DNA from: Cavia porcellus
Taxonomy: Eukaryota > Chordata > Mammalia > Rodentia > Caviidae
Assembly: GCF_034190915.1 (NCBI RefSeq)
Contig: NW_026947492.1
Coordinates: forward strand, 17,552,001-17,616,000
DNA: 64,000 bases
Direction: 5' to 3'
Position 1 is the first letter of the stretch. Each line of letters opens with the position of its first letter. Below are positions 46,681-57,456 of the stretch, one piece after another. Under the pieces are notes generated by a model, which was given only the letters and a program-made list of their open reading frames with translations, did not search any database and was not told the DNA's origin. A program made the translations under genes and the position numbers.

Positions 46681-48159
46681 TTTGACCATCTTAAAACTAA
46701 GCGTACTTTTGAATAACTCAATTTCATATTAAAAATGTTCTGTTCAACTTTCATTTGCTATATTTCCTAGAATAACTTTCATCTTTTAATTAATTCAAAT
46801 CCTATGTAAGTCAAAAGTTGCCATCATAGGGAGCTATTTTCCTAGATTTCTACCAAAATTTTCACTTTCAACTGAGAAATTTTTCATTCTGAAATAGGGA
46901 CCTATTTAGGACACAGAAGCACATTTCTTAATTAATAGATATAATTACCATATATTTTTGTCTCATTATGGCAGTTTTAGTGTAAAGGATAATATTTATT
47001 TTATAAAAATTGGGATTTGTAGGAAGGCTTTGTTCATGAGACCCAATATTCCTCCATCTGTCTCAAGTTATGCTTTAAAATATCTCCAGAATTAAAGACT
47101 TATCACACCATGGGAGGCAGCACTTTTCTCCCTATAGTGGTCTTACATAGCATGGTTAATACATAAGTTAAATCAGACACTGCACTTTAGCTTAGTAGTA
47201 CACTGCTACCACACTATGAAATGCTCCAGAGACTTTCTGTGTCTCAGTGTTCACAAGTGTGATTATTTATAATCTTCTCAAGCAAAATTCCCATGTAATG
47301 GATATATTTGGAAATTGGAAATCATGCGAAGGCTTGAGGAAGATGAAAGAGCCTTAAAAACAGGTCTATTGCATTCGGTAAAAATATGCATAATGAGCAT
47401 ACTCATTATACATACCATGGATGCCAGGTACATTTTCTGCCTCTGTATCTTTATTCAGAGTATGAGGAAAAATAAATACAGCCAAATAATTTACTTTTAA
47501 TGCATCATAACTTCTACTGCTCTTTTATGATCAATAGTGTATACTCAGTCAAGATGAAGAAGCAAGGTTAGTAAAAAAGAAAAAATTAAAATGCCACCCC
47601 ACCCCAAAGAGAGATACTGTTTTTTTATCAATGTCTAATGTAGTTGTTCTGTTTACTAGAGAGTAAGAATTTCCATTCTCATGAGGAGCAATCATCTATT
47701 AATCTTAGATCCTTATTAATAATGCTGCATAGTGAATTTCTCAACTCTTACCTCATTTATGAATATAAGAATTTTAAATTCATGCCTACCACATTGGAAA
47801 AATAATAAAAAGACAGAGCAAATCTATGATATGCAGAAATATAGTACTTAAGTTATAAAAGGCAAGTGTTAGCTTAATACATTATAAATTTAAAGCCTAA
47901 CTAGTTTCTTTTATCTTTCTCACATTATATGTTGTCTCATGTTCCCAGAACTAATTCATATGTGTGTTAACACTGCTAATTATTTTGAGTTTGTAGGGTC
48001 CACATTTTGAGCAGTTTGAAGACAATAGGAGAACTTTCTTATTTTATACTATTAGTAAATATCCATGTGTACTACTAAGTAAATTTCCTTATATAAGTAC
48101 AGAATGAAGCTTCTAGTATATGTAAGTTTTGTGTATAAATATATACTTGTATGCATTTA
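46681..48159. other. Non-coding sequence
   Basis: AT-rich, with no gene or named repeat recognised. Confidence 0.4.
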
Positions 48160-48246
48160 TTTCTCACACAGATATATATATTATATGTTATGCTATATAT
48201 ATAGCATAATAATATATACATATAATATATATATAATAATATATAC

Positions 48247-48288
<42 letters not shown>

Positions 48289-48290
48289 GG
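48160..48290. repeat. (TA)n-rich low-complexity tract
   Basis: Mixed TA/ATATAT/TATACATATA runs of about 130 bp. The frame read through it (48104-48295) is an artefact of composition. Confidence 0.92.
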
Positions 48291-50557
48291 AGTAAATATT
48301 TCAGGGCTTATGGTTTGACTTATATCTTTAAATCATAGAGTAGAGCCTAAGAATGTTGCAAAGTAAGGTACCCATACATAAATCTTTACAGGAAAAATAA
48401 TATGATGTTCATAGACAAAGCAATCTGTGGAAACTCTGCTATCCACCCAACACAAAGTTATGAAACTATCACAAAGCCCCTAAGCAAGAAAGGCTGCTTT
48501 AAAAAAGTGTTCCCACCCACCCACCCCACACCACTGGGATTTTTATTTACTGATCTTTGATGAACCTCTGGGAGGAACATTGGTAATCACTAGCGAATTT
48601 TATTTTCTCTACACAAAATGTAGGAATAGCCTACATGACCAGTATTCTCAGGCATCCTGAGAAAGTTTAGAACATTAAAAATGCAATGTATTAATTGCCT
48701 ATATTAATTAGAAATGTGGTGCTAGAAATTTTGACTCCTAACTCTGCACCAAGATGAGGGGATATGGCTATGAAAAATACCAGGCTAAATTTCTATATCA
48801 ATTCTGAGTGGCTCCTGGTGATCATAGCAGCTGTGTCTTGTGCCCACTCACTCGCTGTGATGACAACAGGAGAGAGAAGCCCATCTTCTGAATCACACAG
48901 AAAAAAGATGGAGCGCTGGATGTATGCTATACCTCGATCATTTCCTACAGGAAGTCTCTGCCTTTAGTTTATGGTGCTCTGAAAAGAATAGAATAGGAAT
49001 GGTCAGACGGTAAATCAGAAGTCCCTACTGGATTCAATATGGCTGATCTTATGTTAGACCAGCCTGAAGGAGAACTGTCACTAGTTTTTGGAGTTCTCAC
49101 CGTTGAAACATTCCCCTTGCTGAGCTCATGGGGGAAAAGTAAACTAAGATTTTCTGTTCTACTACCTGGCTGACAGCAAAGTGAGAGTTTACTTTTGACT
49201 GGGCCCTAGGGGCTGTACAGTCCCTATAGAAAAGGGAAGAGAAAGCACAAGAGTAAATCTCTGGTGAACTACAGACAGATTATGTTCCTGCTGTAAATGC
49301 AATGCCTAATTTCCTATTACACGTAGACTCTGTTCCCTGGAGAGGACACTGAGCAATCTTTTATTATTTTTTTTTTATTTTTTTGATTAGATGAAATGCA
49401 TTGTTTCGTTAGGTTCACGTGGAATTCTATGTGGCTTATGAAAAGGATAAAAGTGTTCATCACAACTGTGTTCTGCTACTTTAGATGCTTGTGTCATAGT
49501 ACAAATTATTATGTGTAGCTTTCAGAATGATTTCCAGGCACACTGGAAATAAAGTGGAGGCTGCAATTGATCTTTCAGAACCTTGGAGGTAAGTTCAGTG
49601 AGCAGTAAGGAAGAACAAAGGTATCCTGGCCTCATAAATTGGAGTTTCTAAATTCTACTTATATAAATGTCTTCTTCTGAGATTGAAGTTCAGGGGTCTA
49701 ATATCTTGCTCTCTTTCAGTGGGAGCAAACCTGTGAAACACATGTTATTTGTTTTGCTTTTAAAATAAATCATGTTTATCTATGAATTATTTTTTTAAAA
49801 CTAAAACTTCAGTATTCTGGTTTAATCATAGTGTTGGCACCTTGCAATAAGTCTGTTTTGGGGTGCAGTTTGAACGCTTGTGTCTGAAACGTTCACCATC
49901 AGTGCTCTATACTTTCTGTATTGTGCATTCCTGACACTCCAGTGAAAGTGGTGAATTAATTGCTTTTAGTAGCACAGCATTCAGAGAAATCAGGAAGCCT
50001 TAGGATGTGTTATCACTTCCATAATTTCCTTACCATGGGTAGAAATCTCGCTGTGCTAAATTTCATGATAACTGTGTAAGTAATGCATTCCCAGACTCTA
50101 GTTCTTTCTTTTTGTCTTGAAATACTGTTTTAGCTGTCAAACATCCCTGTCTGATGTAATCAATCACCGGATTATCAACCCCTCTGCCGCTGATGTATTG
50201 GTGAGATAAGGGCTCAGATGAAGAAAGAATGGAGGGCAGAGTAAGATTATTCTTCCTTGCTATGTGTATTCTTTTCCCTATCCCTGAGTATTCAACGTTT
50301 TTGTTTGGACTTGGCACCACAGGCATGCACAGCGTGAATAGATTTGGTGGTGTGCTTTACAATACATCCTTTGTTAAATGCTTCCTAAGAAAACAGTCAC
50401 TCATCAAGGTGGGGGCAAAAGCAGAATCTATGGATCAGGTTGGGAAGCTCTTGGTTAATCCAGTGATGTCCCACATAATGTGAAAAATATTAGGAGAATA
50501 GTTGATTGTCCTCTAATGTTAAGTTTTTTCCATGTCTACCATGTCTCTTGTGGAAGG
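48291..50557. other. Non-coding 5' region of the plus-strand OR
   Basis: No gene is recognised. Short frames at 48764-48967 and 50063-50483 overlap on both strands. A T-rich run at 49361-49386 may be an old reversed poly-A. The first exon and promoter of the downstream OR would be expected here or further up, but cannot be fixed by eye. Confidence 0.4.
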
Positions 50558-51490
50558 ATGGACCCTGAGAACAGCTCTTCCGTGACTGAATTTATCCTTG
50601 TGGGATTAACCAAGCATCCAGATCTCCAACTCCCCCTCTTCATCCTGTTTCTAGTAATGTATGTGGCAACAGTGGTGGGAAATGTGGGCTTATCAACTCT
50701 AATTGGGTTGAATTCACGCCTTCATATCCCCATGTATTTTTTCCTCTTTAACTTGTCCTTCATTGACCTCTGTTACTCTTCTGTGTTTTCACCCAAAATG
50801 TTGGTGAATTTCATAGCAGAGAAAAATTTTATCTCTTATAGAGGATGTATGACCCAGCTATACTTTTTCAGTTTCTTTTCCATTGCTGAGTGCTATGTGT
50901 TGACAGCAATGGCCTATGACCGCTATGTGGCCATCTGTAACCCACTTCTGTATAACACGGCCATGTCCCCCAGAGTGTGTCTCAGCCTTCTGCTTGGCTC
51001 CTATCTGATGGCGTTTTCTGGTGCCATGGCCCACACGGGATGCATGCTGAGGCTGACCTTCTGTGATGCAAACACCATCAACCATTATTTCTGTGACATC
51101 CTCCCTGTGATGCAGCTCTCCTGCACCAGCACCTACATCAATGAGTTGGAAGTTCTCATTGTGGTGGGGATCAACATCATTGTGCCCAGTGTCACCATCT
51201 TTGTCTCTTATGGTTTCATCCTTCACAGCATTTTCCATATCATCTCTTCCAAGGGCAGGTCTAAAACCCTCAGCACCTGCAGCTCCCACATAATCACTGT
51301 TGCTCTGTTCTTTGGGTCGGGTGCATTTATGTACCTTAAACCGTCCTCTACTGGATCTATGGATCAGGGGAAAATCTCCTCTGTGTTTTATACCAACACA
51401 GTTCCTTTACTAAACCCTTTAATTTACAGCTTGAGGAACAGTCATGTTAAACTGGCCCTCAGAGAAACCCTGAACTGGAGACAGTTTTGA
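50558..51490 (+). CDS. Olfactory receptor, class II, OR8B-like (intact)
   Basis: A 310-residue odorant receptor. I chose the ATG at 50558 (MDPENSSSVTEF), which matches the family N-terminus; an in-frame ATG at 50480 would add 26 atypical residues. Motifs: NSS glycosylation site at 5-7, GN at 41-42, LHIPMY at 55-60 (family LHTPMY), C97/C179 pair, [10 protein letters not shown] at 118-127, CDILPVMQLSCTSTY at 179-193, SY at 217-218, KTLSTCSSH at 236-244 (family KAFSTC) and [12 protein letters not shown] at 283-294. Expected to act in olfactory cilia with Golf; the ligand is unknown. It ends CAGTTTTGATCAGAA, the stop context shared with the pseudogene at 1196. It shares long runs with the gene at 61337, so they are recent paralogues. 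Confidence 0.96.
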   Translation: MDPENSSSVTEFILVGLTKHPDLQLPLFILFLVMYVATVVGNVGLSTLIGLNSRLHIPMYFFLFNLSFIDLCYSSVFSPKMLVNFIAEKNFISYRGCMTQLYFFSFFSIAECYVLTAMAYDRYVAICNPLLYNTAMSPRVCLSLLLGSYLMAFSGAMAHTGCMLRLTFCDANTINHYFCDILPVMQLSCTSTYINELEVLIVVGINIIVPSVTIFVSYGFILHSIFHIISSKGRSKTLSTCSSHIITVALFFGSGAFMYLKPSSTGSMDQGKISSVFYTNTVPLLNPLIYSLRNSHVKLALRETLNWRQF

Positions 51491-51827
51491 TCAGAAATAG
51501 TGGCTTCCCTGTGTACAAACCAAGGAAGTTTTGTAAATGTAATTCAGTATTTCTAGCCATTTCATTTTGTGTGTGGTAAGAAAAATTGGAGTCCTTTTAA
51601 ATAATTTATTTTTGCATTTCATAGAGTATTTATTCCTTTCTTCACCTGAATAATATTTCTTTCCATTGTCTGCTTTTCCCATATGCTTCTTGTAAATACC
51701 AGAAGACAAAAGGCCCATAAATTCTTAAACATATTATCTACTTTAAATGTGCAAAGCCCATATATTAAGCTCCTGTTTTTATTAATTCTGTAAAACCAAG
51801 CCATCACAACTTCCTCTTGTCTGTGTG
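51491..51827. other. 3' flank of the OR gene
   Basis: No canonical AATAAA is obvious in the first 300 bases. Antisense frames at 51491-51870 have no recognised domain. Confidence 0.4.
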
Positions 51828-52028
51828 GATCATTTTTATTGTGATCTGGAATTGAACCCAGGGACATCATACTGAGTTATTTCCTCAATCTGTCTTTTAT
51901 TTAATTTTGCGATATGGTTTCACTAAGTTTCTAAATTGCCTGGGATGGACTCCTAATAGTGATCCTTCTGCTTCAGCCTCCTGGAGACCCGGCAATGCAG
52001 GTGTGTGATTCCACACACCACATTTGGT
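51828..52028 (-). mobile_element. B1-ID dimeric SINE (B4/MEN-like), minus strand
   Basis: The complement reads, in order, a 7SL/B1 part (GTGTGTGGAATCACACACCT, CTCCAGGAGGCTGAAGCAGA, AGGATCACTATTAGGAGTCC, GTGAAACCATATCGCAAAAT) and then an ID part (GAGGAAATAACTCAGTATGA, CCCTGGGTTCAATTCCAGAT). B1-ID fusions of this layout are known in rodents, including squirrels. Confidence 0.8.
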
Positions 52029-53159
52029 TAGCTTCTTAATGAAAGCCTCAACTAAATACTGTCTTCAGATTTCAAGGCTATCTCTTTTTCTAGACTCTTT
52101 TATTTCTACTTCACTCTTATTTATGTTCTGCTTTGTTTCAGTAAACATTCAACATGAGATTGCATTCATAGTTCTCAGGTTAACAAATTTGTCCCTTGAA
52201 AACTGAAATATGTGCTTCAGAATCAATACTGAATTTATTTTATTGTTCACAAAAACAAGTTGATGAGTTTTCCTTGTTTGGATCCACAGGTGTTTCAGAC
52301 CAATATTTTCAGAGACCACAGGCTAAAATAGACAGTTTACATTTTGAAAGAAATATTTGATGAATGAGGTAAATTTAACAGTGCCTTTTATGGAGTGTAG
52401 TATGGAAGTATTTTCTTGTGTAAAACAGGTAAAACACTGACTAAAGAGTCCTCATTTTAGTTTGTCATTTGATATTTAAACTTTTTATAATGTAATTATA
52501 ATTAAATGTAACGTACCACATTTATAAATTTACCTATAAATTATAAAATTTGGCATTGTTGGTTTGTTGAGCTATTTCCTCTTTTGGGGTAGGGTTGACC
52601 TTGTTGAATTCTTGATATGTTTGTAAGAAATCAACCCCTGTAACATCAACATACTGGATTTTTTTTTACCAGTTTCTATTTATGTAATAATTGATTTGTT
52701 TACTTACTGTCTTTTCATGAGAACAAAATGTATCTAACTGTTAATATTTATGTGTTTGGAACCCAATGAAGCAGTGAAAAAGTGTGCACATTGGATTATA
52801 CATCTTATTACCCACTATTGTCACAAAGAGCAAATTAAACCTGCTTTTTTATCTTTTATGATCTTCAAGATGGGAAAGAAATCAGCTTTGGCTTCAAAGA
52901 AGACAAAGTAAGGTTTCAGCTTTCATAATACCCAGGAAAAATTAATAATTGTTTTAAATATAGTTTATAAAACTTAAGAGAAGTCAAATAATAAAAGGAA
53001 TATTTTCTGGTAGTTTGTTATTTAGCACAGTGAGCAGTCTGTATCTATTTGGACTTTATGGAAAAGGAAAGGAATCAAATAAGGTGTCTTATTTGCAAGG
53101 CATAGTTGTAGATGAGTAATCTTGTAGTTTTTGCTTTTGTGTTATTAATATGACTGTCA
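52029..53159. other. Non-coding AT-rich sequence
   Basis: No gene or named repeat is recognised. Confidence 0.4.
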
Positions 53160-53690
53160 CTATAGTTGTCCATTAACAGATGAATGGGTAAAGGAAATCT
53201 GTTGTCTATCGATTATGGAATACTACTCAGCTGTAGAAATGATAAATTCAAGACATTTGTGGCACAATGGATACTGAAAATATAATGGAAAAATATAATG
53301 TTGAGTGAAATAAATCAGACACACAGGTGAAATATCTTATGGTTTCTCTCATTTGACGAATGCAAGGTACAAGTAAAAAGCAAGATTAAACATTAATGAA
53401 GGAAAACTGATAGTTATTTGAAAAGGGAAAAGCATGCAAGAGACAGAAGGCGAGGGATGAGAAGAGGGGAAATGGATAAATGAGGATGTAAAATGTGTCA
53501 TGTACGTGTACCAAAACCTTGCAATTAATGAACATATGTCATAAACATGAACTAAACAATCCATAACACAAATAGTAATGCACATGAGGAAAGGAGGTCT
53601 AGAGAAAAAGAAAGGACACAAATAGAGAGAGGAATGAAAATAAACAGACAATGAAGTTATCTTATCCACACATCCCTAATACAAATGAAA
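53160..53690 (+). mobile_element. LINE-1 3' fragment, plus strand
   Basis: TTGTCCATTAACAGATGAAT, GGAATACTACTCAGCTGTAG, ATAATGTTGAGTGAAATAAA, GTTTCTCTCATTTGACGAAT and GGACACAAATAGAGAG follow the end of L1 ORF2 and the 3'-UTR. The tail part resembles 14640-14900. Confidence 0.8.
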
Positions 53691-54027
53691 TTTTATGTAC
53701 TGAAAATGTATACTAATAGAATTTTAGAAAGAATGTAAGAGACAAAGCTTATTTCTGTTGAAGTTTTCACAGCTGATGTTTAAAAAGTCAATGATTCATT
53801 TATTTCTGTGCCCGAGGAAGAGGATGTTTGCAAGGCAAGGTGGAAGCTCGGACTTTATAGAAAACAACAGAAAATGATCACGATGAAGGGCCAAAATCCT
53901 TCTGATTTCATCATGAATTTATTCAAATAAACTTCTTTAAGCAAGCTGCCATTCTTCTATGAATTAGTTAGGAATGAGTGACCAAGTGTTCTTTGAATAA
54001 GAGCTAATTGAAAGTCAAAAATCTGAG

Positions 54028-54082
54028 TTTTTTTTTTTTTTTTTTGTCTTTTTCATTTTTATCAGTACTGGGGGGCTATGGG
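54028..54082 (-). mobile_element. ID SINE 3'-end fragment, minus strand
   Basis: A T18 run followed by GTCTTTTTCATTTTTATCAG and TACTGGGGGGCTATGG is the complement of the ID 3' end (CCCAGTACTGATAAAAATGAAAA...). The 5' head is missing. Confidence 0.75.
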
Positions 54083-54589
54083 CTCTGTTTCTCAAGATTT
54101 ATCAAACTCTAGTCTTCCTTAAATTCCATTCTGTATTTTACTTGACTCTGTTTCCTTGTACACGTTTAATCACACATACAACAGTACACAAGGCAAACAC
54201 CCACACACACAGTACATACACACAAATCAATTTGTCTAGTCTACTGTTGGTGTATCTGTGGAAACGCAACCTCATATTACCATACACCATTTTTAAATTG
54301 TTAAAGCATGTTCAGATAGATGCTTTCTGCTTCTGTTCCCAAAATGACAGCTCAATAAGGAGATTTTGCTAAATCTAGCCAGAGGAAATAGCTACTGTTT
54401 TAGTCATTGGTTGTTTACATGAAGAGAGGGACACCATACACACATACAAACACATACAAAAACAAACATACACTAACCGTTTGAAATCTTCATAATAATG
54501 TATGGCAACATGTGACATGTCACAAAGAAAATTATGGTAAACTAAGCACAAAACCTAAAGGCAGGAGAGATTAAAGTAAAATTTTTAAG
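54083..54589. other. Non-coding sequence
   Basis: CA-rich in places (54175-54230 and 54435-54475). No gene is recognised. Confidence 0.4.
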
Positions 54590-55806
54590 CCCTTAAGTAA
54601 ACAAATTTCATCCCAGACTTCTATCTGCTGCAACCATATTGCTCAAGTGTGACGAAGAAATAAAGATTTTGTATGATAAAGAAAACCTAAAGAAATTTAT
54701 AGATACAAAGCCAGCTTTACAGAAAGTATTTGAGGCAGTTGTAGAGAAATATAGTGGAAAAATCAAACATCCCAAAGTAAATAACATATTTAAGAGAAAG
54801 AGTGGTTAAACAAAAGAATAAATCAATTAATCAGAACTGAAAATTTAATGCTATAAAGGATACAGTAAAAACTTTCAATGCTAAATTCATTGTCAATGAT
54901 CTTAATTTCCCAATCAAAAGATATGTTATAAAGTTAAATCAAATAAAATATTATCATATTACCTTTAAGTGACACATCTCATCCCAAAGAAACACAAAGG
55001 CTAAAGTGAAAGGATGGTAAATATCCCTCCATACAATCAGAGCCTAAAAGCAAGCAGGAATATCCTATATTCAGACAAAGTGGATTCCAGCGCAAAACTG
55101 ATCAGAAGAGTCAAGATCGCCAGGTATTGTTAAAGGAAACAATTAATAACAAATACATGCCAACCCAGTCATAGTGGGGAATTTCAATAACCATCTTTCA
55201 CATATATATCAATGAGACAAAAGATAATAAGTATCAGAGTTGAAGTACATGACAAAAAAAATGGATTTAAGAGGGATATACAGTGTTACATCAAGGACCA
55301 AAGAATGAATGTTTTTCTCAATATCATATGGAACATTTCCCAAAAAGAAGCCATATCGTTGCTTCTAAAACATGATTAAATAAAATAAAAGAACTGAAGT
55401 GACCCCCCTTCATAATATTGTATCTTAGTGGAATTAAATTAGAAGTGAAAATAATATGGATCATAGAAATTACATTAAAATGTGAAGATACATAACATGC
55501 TCTTGAATAATCAATATGTCACAGAAAAAGTCAAGGAAAGAATAAAATTTTCCTAAAATCAAATGATGATGAAAGCACAAAATACCAAAACCTATCAGAC
55601 ATAACAAAATGAGCAATCAAAGGGGAGCTCATAGTTTTAAGTGCCCATATTGAAAAAATTAGGATTAAAAATAAAAATAATAATGATGAACCTTAGCTGT
55701 CCAGAGAAAGAACAATAAAACAATTCCAAAGTGAGTACAAGGAAGGAAAAATCAAAATTCAGAAGAGAAATTAACGAATTAAGTCAGTAAAAAATTCAAA
55801 GAATCT
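54590..55806 (+). mobile_element. Ancient LINE-1/HAL1-like fragment
   Basis: The order fits the end of L1 ORF1 into the endonuclease part of ORF2: ATCTGCTGCAACCATATTGC, ACAAAGCCAGCTTTACAGAA, CTAAAGTGAAAGGATGGTAA, AATCAGAGCCTAAAAGCAAG, TAGTGGGGAATTTCAATAAC, ATCATATGGAACATTTCCCA, GTATCTTAGTGGAATTAAAT and CAATCAAAGGGGAGCTCATA. It is old and has no long open frame. It is cut at the SINE and arm boundary at 55806. Confidence 0.68.
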
Positions 55807-55863
55807 GGGGCTGGAGATTTAGCTCAGTGGCATAAGCGCCTGCCTTGCAAGCAGGCAGTTGTG
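55807..55863 (+). mobile_element. ID SINE head, truncated at the inverted-duplication edge
   Basis: GGGGCTGGAGATTTAGCTCA, GTGGCATAAGCGCCTGCCTT and GCAAGCAGGCAGTTGTG match the copy at 38226 up to GTTGTG. There the ID sequence stops: GAGTTCAATCCCC is missing, and the next base (55864) begins homology to 8539 of the left arm. Confidence 0.9.
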
Positions 55864-55869
55864 TTTCTC

Positions 55870-56684
55870 TTGTCTGAAATCATGCTGTCTCTGAGTAAAT
55901 TAAAAATCTCTACATAGGTGTTCAGGTATCTTCTGTAGTGGGAATCTTTCTTCAGGAGACTGGTTCTCACAGGCCTCGGGAATATCAATCAAACAGAACT
56001 GAACTTTATCACTCCCCTTGAGGTGCTTCCAAAGGGAACTAGAAACTTCTGGAATCTTTGGAACATTCACCGTCTAGTCCATAAAGCTACAAGATCATCA
56101 TGAAAAGCCCTCCACAAGGGTCACAGGTGCTCTGGAGCCACAAACTTCCCATGAAGCTCACAGTGACCACACTAACGATCATCCAGGAGCTGTGAGTACC
56201 GTGCTAATCTTACTGAACTTCAGATGCGGGGACAGCTTTCAGGCACATCACTGTGACCCAATGGCAAGTACACCTGAGACACTGCAGCACAGTCACCAGA
56301 GTCTGATGTCATCCATGTTCATTCTGTGCTGCGATATGTTCCCATGTTGGCATTTGGAAAGTGTTGCTCATTCTTTCTGCTTGTTCAAGGGACCTAAGCC
56401 ATGATATCCAAAAAGAATAGTGTCGTCATCCTTATCATAGCCAACCAGGGGACACCATGCTTGCATTCTAGAGATTTCATCTTTCATTCCAATCTGGTGC
56501 GCAATGAGAGACCTTCCAGAGAGGTCCTCCTCCTCCCAGTCAGGCATCCACACAGACACCTGGGATGCTCAGTGTCTTGACAGACACCAGAACCTGAGCT
56601 GCAAGCACTCTTCTGCCCAGTTGCCAGGTCCACTTTGTCATTTTCAGGGGCTTCAACAGAAACTCTAATGACTTTTACATTCAT
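55870..56684 (-). pseudogene. Second copy of the unknown gene-like block
   Basis: This is the inverted partner of 7721-8545. A 66-codon frame (56684-56484) starts MNVKVIRVSVEAPENDKVDL and matches the left-arm frame in start, length and stop. An overlapping frame (56559-56368) reads WMPDWEEEDLSGRSLIAHQI and ends GLGPLNKQKE. The two frames may be pieces of one ancestral coding sequence joined by a shift. The function is not known. Confidence 0.35.
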
Positions 56685-57377
56685 GGTTTACATCATGCTC
56701 TCTTGACATCTTCACCCACATCTGAATTTTAGAAAAGATTCTGGGCCTCTTTAGCATTTTCCATTATGGTCTTTCTCTTCTTTCTCTTTTCCTATTAATT
56801 ATCCATACTGTAATTGTGATCAAATTTTGGGGTCCCCAACCCTACATATATATCACATTATTTGATTTTTATATGTTGAACAGTTCTTAAATTATAGACA
56901 TAAATCCCAGTGGTTAAAGTTCATAAGCCTTTTATGTTGTTTTATCCATTTTAAAATTCAAACTTATTTTTAATTAATAGTTAAAGACATACAATTGCAT
57001 CTGATTATGGAGAACTATATGTAATATAATGTTTCAATCAGTGTGAATACACTACTGAACCAGTTTGCATTTCTTTTTTTGAGAGTTGTAGCATAAATGA
57101 CTTGTAGCTTCATCAAAATCAAAATATATGTGCTGTTTCTGAATTTTATATGCTGTTCCACTGGGCTCTCTGGGCTGTTGCCAATCCTACATACTCATGA
57201 TTGTTATATCAAAGTAGTAATTTTTAAATATTGTTTTTTTCTTTGAAGTTTTGCTATGTTGGAAAATTATTCTCAATATCCCTAAATCTCTGGCTTTTAA
57301 TATAAATGACAATCAATTTTCCTATAAAATATCCTGCTTAGAATTTAATATAATTGTATGGATCAATTTAAAAGTGA

Positions 57378-57456
57378 TGGGCCAGTTATATAGCTCAATG
57401 GCACAGCACCTGCCTGGCTGTGTTTGTAAGTGAGATTCCTGGAACAAAAAAAAAAG
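57378..57456 (+). mobile_element. ID-type SINE
   Basis: GGGCCAGTTATATAGCTCAA, TGGCACAGCACCTGCCTGGC, GTGAGATTCCTGGAAC and an A10 tail follow the ID layout. No counterpart is evident in the left arm. Confidence 0.7.

Noticed and set aside
48104..48295. Ile/Tyr-rich 63-codon frame
   Set aside because: Read through a TA-rich tract; no domain or duplicate.
50480..50557. Upstream ATG extending the OR at 50558 to 336 residues
   Set aside because: The 26 extra residues do not resemble any OR N-terminus, and the MDPENSSSVTEF start is typical.
50858..51289. 143-codon antisense frame within the OR at 50558
   Set aside because: It mirrors the OR coding strand; similar antisense frames occur in all the ORs here (23805-24209, 61826-62068) and follow from codon bias.
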